DNA from: Kiritimatiellia bacterium
GTDB lineage: Bacteria > Verrucomicrobiota > Kiritimatiellia > B70-G9
Reading direction: 5' to 3'
DNA length: 5,878 nucleotides
Assembly (NCBI GenBank): GCA_012961745.1
Contig: DTYT01000131.1
Coordinates: 1-5,878, forward strand
The notes under the pieces were generated by a model that was given only the letters and a program-made list of their open reading frames with translations, was not told where the DNA came from and did no database searches. Positions 1 through 4,996 of this stretch are shown here, piece after piece. Position 1 is the stretch's first letter, and every line of letters starts with the position of its first letter. Position numbers and translations under genes: made by a program.

Positions 1-151
1 GGACCACGACGGTTCCCGAATCCGGCGCGCGGCGGCGCCATTCGACCAGCAGGTCGGTACCCCCGGCCAGCAGGTGCACCGGAGGCCGGCCTTCCGCCAG
101 CAGGCGCAGTGCCTGCGGCAACGCATCCACGATCTCTACCCTGACCGCCAT
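1..151 (-). CDS. Molybdenum hydroxylase FAD-binding subunit (XDH/CO dehydrogenase medium-subunit family), N-terminal fragment
   Basis: This is the first 50 codons of the flavin subunit; the rest lies beyond base 1. In xanthine dehydrogenase-type enzymes this subunit takes electrons from the iron-sulfur clusters onto FAD and passes them to NAD+ or another acceptor. The translation starts MAVRVEIVDALPQAL and carries LLAGGTDLL at residues 27-35, the glycine-rich FAD pyrophosphate-binding motif of the family, here followed by VEW. The ATG (149-151, read on the minus strand) has a GGAG Shine-Dalgarno at 158-161 with a 6-base spacer. It is the third gene of the operon, 41 bases after the [2Fe-2S] subunit. 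The family is clear from motif and context. Nothing can be said about the C-terminal half, so whether the gene is intact is unknown. Confidence 0.88.
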   Translation of the reverse strand, partial: MAVRVEIVDALPQALRLLAEGRPPVHLLAGGTDLLVEWRRRAPDSGTVVV

Positions 152-192
152 CCTGATCTCCGTTTCAGCGCCGCCTCCGGGCGGCGTCGGGT

Positions 193-720
193 TCACCGTC
201 CCGCGGCCGCGCGCCCCATTCTTTCGGCCGCCCGACCGACCGCCTCAACGATTTTCACGTAGCCGGTGCAGCGACAGATATTCCCCGCCAGGGCCTCGCG
301 GATCTGCCTCTCGGTCGGAGCGCTGTTCCTGCGGAGCAACGCATAGCTGGCCATCACCATCCCCGGAATACAGAATCCGCACTGGACTGCACCGGCTTCC
401 ACATAAGCCTCCTCCAGGATCCGTCCCTCTTCCATCGCGGAAAGTCCTTCAATGGTCAGAATCCGGCTGCGGTTCGGCAACTGGGCCGCAACCAGCAGGC
501 AGGCGCATACCGGCTGGTCGTCCACCAAGACGGTGCACGCTCCACATTCCCCCTCCCCACAGCCTTCCTTGGCACCGGTCAATCCCAGCTCTTCGCGCAG
601 TATGTCAAGCACGCGGCGCAGCGGCGGCACTCTCAGGGACACCTCCCGGCCGTTGACAAGCCATGTCCGCCGTATCCAGTCCTCCGCCGGGGCGTTCTCT
701 CGGGCAGGTTCGCCGTTCAC
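193..720 (-). CDS. Molybdenum hydroxylase [2Fe-2S] subunit (xanthine dehydrogenase small iron-sulfur subunit)
   Basis: Complete 175-residue electron-transfer subunit carrying two [2Fe-2S] clusters between the molybdenum site and FAD. The N-terminal plant-ferredoxin-like domain has Cys54, Cys59, Cys62 and Cys74 (GCGEGECGAC...CAC). The C-terminal helical domain has VQCGFC with Cys114 and Cys117, and CRC with Cys149 and Cys151; Gln113 is the residue that in this family contacts the pterin cofactor. All eight cluster ligands are present and the length is normal for a stand-alone subunit; the first 15 or so residues are a short extension. The start is GTG, its bases overlapping the TGA stop of the molybdopterin subunit (GTGA), with GGGGGA at 727-732 six bases upstream, so translational coupling is likely. 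In E. coli naming this corresponds to XdhC. The closely related CO dehydrogenase CoxS type cannot be told apart from this subunit alone; the partner large subunit argues for a purine-type enzyme. Confidence 0.95.
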   Translation of the reverse strand: MNGEPARENAPAEDWIRRTWLVNGREVSLRVPPLRRVLDILREELGLTGAKEGCGEGECGACTVLVDDQPVCACLLVAAQLPNRSRILTIEGLSAMEEGRILEEAYVEAGAVQCGFCIPGMVMASYALLRRNSAPTERQIREALAGNICRCTGYVKIVEAVGRAAERMGRAAAGR

Positions 721-3023
721 GGCGCATCCCCCTTCCGCTCGATGGCGCGAAACAGTTTCTCCGGGGTCACCGGCAGGTCATGGATCCGCCGCCCGACGGC
801 ATGCTTCAAGGCGTTGCCTACCGCGGGCGCGGCACCGTTCAACGGCAGCTCTCCCAGGCCCTTGGCACCCGTCGCACTGTACGGGTAGGGACACTCGACG
901 AAGGTCACTCGTATCTCGGGGATATCCAGGGCCCCGGGTACGATGTAGGTCTGCATCCGGGCGGCCTCGAAAAGCCCTTCCGCCACCCCCACTTTTTCCA
1001 TGAGGGCATAGCCGATTCCCTGCACCAATCCCCCCTGCACCTGCCCTTCCGCCAGAACCGGATTCACCACCCGCCCGATGTCCAGGACGGCGGTGATCTT
1101 GATCGGCCCAATTGCCAGAGTCGCCCGCTCCACCTCTACTTCCGCCACGTAGCATGCCCACGAATAGTCGGGGTACGCGTCCCCGCGAAAGCGCTCCTGA
1201 TCCCACTGCGTCCCGGGCGGCAGGCTGAATACTGCCTCGAACCTCTGCTGCACCCCGGTGGTCCGCAAATAGTCAAGAGCCGCCCGCGTGAAGTCCAGCG
1301 ACCGCCCGGTTTCGCTGCTGAAAGTACCTTCCTCCAGCACGCATCCCTCCCCGTCGAAGAAGTTTCGCGACACGAACCGCTGAAGGGCCTTCTTCATCGC
1401 GACCGCCGCGTCGTAGAGCACCGCCCCCACCACCATCGTGGTGCGCGAGGCGACCGTGGGGCCGCTGTCCGGGACCAGCGCGGTATCCGGCAGGGGGTAG
1501 CGGACGCGGTCGATCGGCACTGCCAGAGCATCTGCAACAATCTGGCGAAGGACGGTCTGGGCCCCCTGTCCCATTTCGGTGGAACTGGCCCTTATCACCA
1601 CGGCGGGCCCGCCTTCGGGTCCCCGCGCCAGCTCCACTGCCGCCCGCGCCCTTATGCGGGCCTCACCGTCGCCGGTGAATCCCGCCCCGTGACAGAAGTA
1701 GGCCAGCCCGATCCCGTACCAGCGATCACTCATCGTCCGTCCGCGGCTGCAGTGCGCGTACCGCGCCCCAAAACGCGACAGCTCCAGGGCCTTCCGGAGC
1801 ACCGCCGGGCCCCCGTATTGCTCGGGGACCCTCTGCCCCGTGGTGGTGGTGTCGCCTCCCCGGTAGATATTCCGCAGCCGGAATTCGTCCGGCCGCATTC
1901 CGCAGGCCTCGGCCAGCTCGTCTACGTGGGATTCCAACGCCCAGAAGGCCTGGGGAGCACCAAATCCCCGGAAAGCGCCGGAGGGCGGCATGTTGGTGCG
2001 CACCACCCGGCCCTGCACCACGACGTCGTCGCACCGGTAGCCGATCGCCGCGTGAATGATTCCCCGCGCCAGAACGACCGGACTGAGCGTGGCATAGGCA
2101 CCGCCGATCAGCAGGAAATCCACCCGCCATCCGGTTATCCGGCCCTCGCGTGTCAGGCCGGTGCGATGTCTTACCCACGACGGATGCCGCTTGGTGGTAA
2201 AGAGGATATCCTCCTCCCGGTCAAAGACGATCTTGACGGCACGGCCGCTTTTCAACGCCAGCAACGCGCAGTATCCGGCGAGCAGGGAGGGGAACTCCTC
2301 CTTGCCGCCGAAACCGCCGCCGACCACGGTCTGCCGCACCCTCACCTTCTCCGGCGGCAGGTTCAGCAACGCGCATAGTTCCGGCTGCACGTAGTAGGGA
2401 CATTGCATGCTGCCCTCGACGAGCACCCCACCATCCTCCTGGGGTACCGCGATCATCCCCTGGGGCTCGATATAGAGCTGCTCGGCGTACCCGGTACGAT
2501 ATTCGCGTTCGACCACGATCCGGGCTTCCCGCAACCCTTGCTCAGCGTCACCCTTGCGGATTTCCTGGCTCCACAGATACTCCAGCTCGCCGCCGGCCTT
2601 GAAGACACGCACCACTTCATCCGGTTCCGTCAGTGCGGGAACGCGCCGAATGCGGGGCTTCACCGCGGCGGCCGCCGCATGGGCCGCCTCGCGCGTCGGC
2701 GCCGCCACCAGTGCCACCGGTTCGCCCCGGTACCGCACCTCCTTGGCGGCCAGAAACGGCATGTCGCGTACGAGGGACTCGACCACGTTGCTGCCGGGGA
2801 TGTCATCCGGGGTGACGAGCACCACCCCGCTCCAATCGAAATGGGGATCCCGCTCCAGCCCTTCAACAAATCCGTGCGATACCGGGGAACGAACGATCGC
2901 GCCGTACCACATGTTAGGGCGGCGCACGTCGCCTACGTACCGGGCCTTCCCCTGAACCTTCTCGATCGCGTCGGTACGCTCCACGGGGAGCCCGACATAT
3001 CCGCGCCGGGTTACGGTTACCAT
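717..3023 (-). CDS. Molybdenum hydroxylase molybdopterin-binding catalytic subunit, xanthine dehydrogenase type
   Basis: Catalytic large subunit (769 residues) of a molybdenum hydroxylase, expected to hydroxylate a purine or similar heterocycle in the cytoplasm. The N-terminal a/b hammerhead domain begins PVERTDAIEKVQGKARYVGD; the molybdopterin domains follow. By hand alignment with bovine xanthine oxidase, Gln207 (GSMQ) matches Gln767, Glu242 (GGFGGKE) matches Glu802, Arg320 matches Arg880, Arg352/Phe354 (AFRGFG) match Arg912/Phe914, Phe449 probably matches Phe1009, and Glu725 (GLGE) matches catalytic Glu1261. STEMGQG lies at 481-487. The CO dehydrogenase active-site loop (AYRCSFR) is absent. 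The start is ATG 3021-3023, with AGGGTGG five bases before it; an in-frame GTG at 3030-3032 would add three residues but has a poorer ribosome site. It is the first gene of the operon and overlaps the [2Fe-2S] gene by 4 bases. In E. coli naming it corresponds to XdhA. Family certain; xanthine as substrate is inference, and a nicotinate or other heterocycle hydroxylase remains possible. Confidence 0.95.
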   Translation of the reverse strand: MVTVTRRGYVGLPVERTDAIEKVQGKARYVGDVRRPNMWYGAIVRSPVSHGFVEGLERDPHFDWSGVVLVTPDDIPGSNVVESLVRDMPFLAAKEVRYRGEPVALVAAPTREAAHAAAAAVKPRIRRVPALTEPDEVVRVFKAGGELEYLWSQEIRKGDAEQGLREARIVVEREYRTGYAEQLYIEPQGMIAVPQEDGGVLVEGSMQCPYYVQPELCALLNLPPEKVRVRQTVVGGGFGGKEEFPSLLAGYCALLALKSGRAVKIVFDREEDILFTTKRHPSWVRHRTGLTREGRITGWRVDFLLIGGAYATLSPVVLARGIIHAAIGYRCDDVVVQGRVVRTNMPPSGAFRGFGAPQAFWALESHVDELAEACGMRPDEFRLRNIYRGGDTTTTGQRVPEQYGGPAVLRKALELSRFGARYAHCSRGRTMSDRWYGIGLAYFCHGAGFTGDGEARIRARAAVELARGPEGGPAVVIRASSTEMGQGAQTVLRQIVADALAVPIDRVRYPLPDTALVPDSGPTVASRTTMVVGAVLYDAAVAMKKALQRFVSRNFFDGEGCVLEEGTFSSETGRSLDFTRAALDYLRTTGVQQRFEAVFSLPPGTQWDQERFRGDAYPDYSWACYVAEVEVERATLAIGPIKITAVLDIGRVVNPVLAEGQVQGGLVQGIGYALMEKVGVAEGLFEAARMQTYIVPGALDIPEIRVTFVECPYPYSATGAKGLGELPLNGAAPAVGNALKHAVGRRIHDLPVTPEKLFRAIERKGDAP

Positions 3024-3050
3024 ATCGCCCACCCTACAGGGTCCACCCGC

Positions 3051-3078
3051 AGTTTAGCATCCGGCAGCCGTCCATCAA
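3051..3078 (-). promoter_or_regulatory. Putative sigma70-type promoter of the molybdenum hydroxylase operon
   Basis: Read on the minus strand, TTGATG (3073-3078) and TAAACT (3051-3056) are separated by 16 bases. Each matches the -35 and -10 consensus at 4 of 6 positions. Transcription would begin near 3044, giving a leader of about 20 bases that includes the ribosome site of the first gene. It sits between the terminator of the upstream RRM gene and the operon start, where a promoter is needed. The host's sigma consensus is unknown, so this is only a candidate. Confidence 0.4.
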
Positions 3079-3114
3079 CACCCAATACCTAGGGTGCACT
3101 CCCGACCACCGCCC

Positions 3115-3155
3115 GAAAACAAACCGTCCCGCACCCCTCCGCGGGCGCGGGACGG
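3115..3155 (-). terminator. Rho-independent terminator of the RRM protein gene
   Basis: A perfect 9-base-pair GC-rich stem is formed by 3124-3132 (CCGTCCCGC) and 3147-3155 (GCGGGACGG), with a 14-base loop. On the minus strand the stem is followed directly by TTTGTTTTC (3115-3123), a good U-tract. It lies 43 bases after the RRM gene stop and upstream of the hydroxylase operon promoter, so it should insulate the two minus-strand units. On the plus strand no T-run follows directly, so it works in one direction only. Confidence 0.8.
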
Positions 3156-3198
3156 ACTTTCGGTCAAGAATCTCGTTTTTCTCCCGTCCGAGCCGGTA

Positions 3199-3498
3199 CT
3201 ACCAGCGTCGCCGGTCACGCCCTTCGAACCGGCCGCCTTCAAACTGCCGTTCGCGGGGTCGGGCTTCGTTCACGCGAAGCGCCCGTCCCTGGAACTCCTT
3301 GCCGTTGAAAAGCTCTATCGCCCTGGCCGCCTCGGCTTCCGACGCCATCTCAACGAAGGCGAAGCCGCGCGACCGGTTGGTATTTCTATCCAGCATCAGG
3401 TGACAACTCACCACCTGTCCCGCCTGGCTGAACAGGTCGGCGATGTCGCTTTCCATAGTGCTGTAGGACAGGTTGCCTACATACAGACGCGTTGACAT
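3199..3498 (-). CDS. Small RRM-domain RNA-binding protein
   Basis: A 99-residue protein made of one RNA recognition motif and a short basic tail. RNP2 is LYVGNL at residues 5-10 and RNP1 is RGFAFVEM at 44-51; the aromatic residues that stack on RNA bases (Tyr6, Phe46, Phe48) are present. The tail from about residue 79 is rich in Arg, Gly and Glu and ends RDRRRW, like the Gly/Arg tails of cyanobacterial Rbp proteins. The start is ATG 3496-3498: it opens directly on the domain (MSTRLYVGNL) and has GAGAGG at 3504-3509, five bases upstream. A longer reading back to 3579 adds 27 residues with no family resemblance. The gene is monocistronic by layout, with its own terminator at 3115-3155. Bacterial members are often linked to cold response or mRNA binding, but the role here is not shown by the sequence. 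Confidence 0.93.
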   Translation of the reverse strand: MSTRLYVGNLSYSTMESDIADLFSQAGQVVSCHLMLDRNTNRSRGFAFVEMASEAEAARAIELFNGKEFQGRALRVNEARPRERQFEGGRFEGRDRRRW

Positions 3499-3784
3499 AT
3501 CTACCTCTCGCTCTGCTGCTGCTTCACACCGAACCCCCGACAGGAACACTGCAGGTGGAACGTCCAACACGGAGTGCATCCATCACGCAGGTCTCCCGTT
3601 CGAGGAGTCCACTACCGAGCGCAACCTATCACTGCGGAGCCGAATATGCAAACAAATTGATCACTTTTCTTCCTCGGCACCACCCGAGCGCTTCCTCGGG
3701 GGCAACTATTCCCTGGCAATCCCCGGGCGCTGCAACGAAAATCATGCCGTCCAGGAGGCACACGGGACACCGGAGGAGAAGACC
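3499..3784. other. Divergent intergenic region with competing hairpins
   Basis: This 286-base gap separates the minus-strand RRM gene from the plus-strand dehydrogenase gene and must hold both promoters or leaders. It has a locally AT-rich stretch around 3645-3672. Two overlapping hairpins are possible: 3673-3677 (CTCGG) with 3684-3688 (CCGAG), and 3683-3688 (CCCGAG) with 3695-3700 (CTCGGG). They share one arm, so they exclude each other. Neither is followed by a T-run. An AGGAGG at 3753-3758 has no start codon at a useful distance; the real ribosome site of the dehydrogenase is GGAGGAG at 3772-3778. I could not find a convincing paired -35/-10 in either direction. Open frames crossing this region lack ribosome sites and family resemblance, so I call no gene here. 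Confidence 0.5.
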
Positions 3785-4897
3785 ATGAAGGAGGCCGAAG
3801 TGCGTATTGATGTCGATCTGCTGGATTCGTTCGTCTACGACGTCTTCCGCGGCATGGGCGTGCCCGCGGATGATGCCCGCATCTGCACCGACGTCCTGCT
3901 CAGTGCGGACAAGCGGGGCATTGATACCCATGGAATCGCCCGGCTGAAAAGCATCTACTACGATCGCGTGGTTCATCACCGCACGCAGAACCCGATCACC
4001 CGCATCGACACCGTGCAGGACCGCGCGGCGACCGCCGTCCTGGACGGGAATAATGGAATGGGCATGGTCATAGCCCACCGTGCAATGGAGCTGGCCATGC
4101 GTAAGGCCCGGCAGCACGGCCTGGGCATGGTGGCGGTACGCAATTCCAACCACTACGGCATCGCCGCCTACTACGTCTTGATGGCCTGCCGCCAGGATAT
4201 GATCGGCCTGACCGGTACCAACGCCCGCCCTTCGGTGGCGCCCACCCACGGCGTGGAAAACCTGCTCGGCACAAATCCCTTGGTCTTCGGCATTCCCACC
4301 GACGAGCCGTTCCCCTTCACCAATGACTACGCCCCCTCCATCGTGCAGCGCGGCAAGATCGAGCACTACGCGCGCCAGCGGAAACCCCTGCCGGAGGGAT
4401 GGGTCATAGACCGCAACGGCCGGTACGTGACCGACCCGGAGGTCGTCCTTCACGCCCTCGGGGAGGGCAACGCCGCGCTCCTGCCCGTGGGGGGCCGGGG
4501 AGAACAGTTCGGCGGGCATAAAGGTTACGGCTTCCTCACCGTGGTCGAACTCCTCGCCGCCTGCCTGTCACAGGGAGCCTTCCTGGAACAACTGTCGGGT
4601 GCCGTCCAGGGGCGGCGCGTCCCCCACCGCATCGGGCACTTCTTCCTCGCCGTGGACATTTCATTCCTAACCGATCCGGAGGACTTCAAGAAGCGCGCAG
4701 GGGACATCCTGCGTCGCCTCCGCAACTCCGCCAAGGCGCCGGGGGCCCAGCGGATCTATACTTGCGGCGAAAAGGAACACCTGGCCTGGCAGGAACGCCG
4801 CCGGTCCGGGATCCCTCTGCTGCCGCAAACCCGGTCCGAAATGATCACCATGCGCGACGAACTGGGGCTGAACCACCGCTTTCCGTTCGAAGGCTGA
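3785..4897 (+). CDS. Malate/L-lactate/ureidoglycolate dehydrogenase-family (Ldh_2) oxidoreductase
   Basis: Complete 370-residue NAD(P)-dependent 2-hydroxyacid oxidoreductase of the Ldh_2 family, which has its own nucleotide-binding fold rather than a Rossmann fold. Known members oxidise malate, L-sulfolactate or ureidoglycolate (AllD), or reduce 2,3-diketogulonate (YiaK). Visible signatures: DTHGIARL at 47-54 with His49, VRNSNHYG at 118-125 with His123, GTNPLVFGIPT at 162-172, Asp181 followed by SIVQRGKIE at 185-193, GGHKGYG at 243-249, and PHRIGHFFLAVD at 280-291. The usual CATS or MATS after the Asp is YAPS here, a small deviation. Length is slightly above the typical 330-360. The start is ATG 3785-3787 with GGAGGAG six bases upstream; the frame stays open back to 3473 but that extension has no ribosome site and no resemblance. 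It stands alone on the plus strand. Substrate is unknown; malate dehydrogenase is the usual automatic label, and ureidoglycolate is tempting beside a purine hydroxylase but unproven. Confidence 0.93.
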   Translation: MKEAEVRIDVDLLDSFVYDVFRGMGVPADDARICTDVLLSADKRGIDTHGIARLKSIYYDRVVHHRTQNPITRIDTVQDRAATAVLDGNNGMGMVIAHRAMELAMRKARQHGLGMVAVRNSNHYGIAAYYVLMACRQDMIGLTGTNARPSVAPTHGVENLLGTNPLVFGIPTDEPFPFTNDYAPSIVQRGKIEHYARQRKPLPEGWVIDRNGRYVTDPEVVLHALGEGNAALLPVGGRGEQFGGHKGYGFLTVVELLAACLSQGAFLEQLSGAVQGRRVPHRIGHFFLAVDISFLTDPEDFKKRAGDILRRLRNSAKAPGAQRIYTCGEKEHLAWQERRRSGIPLLPQTRSEMITMRDELGLNHRFPFEG

Positions 4898-4902
4898 GAC
4901 GG

Positions 4903-4933
4903 CGCCCGGCACCCCGCGCCACCGTGCCGGGCG
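4903..4933 (+). terminator. Strong hairpin after the dehydrogenase gene, possible U-less terminator
   Basis: A perfect 10-base-pair stem is formed by 4903-4912 (CGCCCGGCAC) and 4924-4933 (GTGCCGGGCG), with an 11-base loop, starting 5 bases after the TGA stop. No T-run follows (next bases AGCGTCCTG), so it is not a classical intrinsic terminator. Position and strength suggest a 3'-end structure that stabilises the mRNA or assists termination. Confidence 0.5.
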
Positions 4934-4944
4934 AGCGTCCTGAA

Positions 4945-4976
4945 GATGGGACGCCGGATTAAACCGGCGGGGCATC
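4945..4976. other. Interrupted inverted repeat upstream of the glycosidase gene
   Basis: CGCCGG (4952-4957) pairs with CCGGCG (4964-4969) around an ATTAAA loop. Outside a symmetric 3-by-3 internal loop (GGA opposite GGG), GATG (4945-4948) pairs with CATC (4973-4976). It ends 6 bases before the TATACT box at 4983-4988, so it could be an operator, part of the promoter, or an RNA hairpin in read-through transcripts. An ATG at 4946 in frame with the glycosidase lies inside it. Confidence 0.35.
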
Positions 4977-4982
4977 CAGGCG

Positions 4983-4988
4983 TATACT
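4983..4988 (+). promoter_or_regulatory. Putative -10 box of the glycosidase gene
   Basis: TATACT matches the TATAAT consensus at 5 of 6 positions. A -35 is weak: TTAAAC at 4959-4964 with an 18-base spacer matches TTGACA at 3 of 6. Transcription would start about 7 bases downstream, near 4995, almost on the GTG start at 4997, which itself has no good Shine-Dalgarno. This arrangement is typical of leaderless genes, but the box may also be chance. Confidence 0.35.
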
Positions 4989-4996
4989 GGATAGGG

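Noticed and set aside
663..2378. 571-codon open frame on the plus strand opposite the molybdopterin subunit
   Set aside because: It lies wholly antisense to a gene with clear catalytic motifs, has no recognisable domain, is rich in Arg, Pro and His as expected of a GC-rich shadow frame, and shows no ribosome site.
717..3023. CO dehydrogenase large subunit (CoxL) as identity
   Set aside because: The AYRCSFR active-site loop of form I CO dehydrogenase is missing and the region reads SGAFRGFGAPQ, the xanthine dehydrogenase pattern.
3473..3784. N-terminal extension of the dehydrogenase frame by 104 codons
   Set aside because: The extension has no homology to the family, which starts near residue 1 of the 3785 reading, and the ATG at 3785 has an excellent GGAGGAG site.
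3492..3788. 98-codon open frame whose TGA overlaps the dehydrogenase ATG (ATGA), suggesting a coupled leader gene
   Set aside because: It starts at a TTG with no Shine-Dalgarno, inside the antisense of the RRM gene start, and has low-complexity Ser/Arg/Pro composition; the overlap is probably chance.
3629..4519. 296-codon open frame on the minus strand opposite the dehydrogenase
   Set aside because: It is antisense to a well-supported Ldh_2 gene and its Val/Gly/His-rich translation resembles no family; it is explained by codon bias of the real gene.
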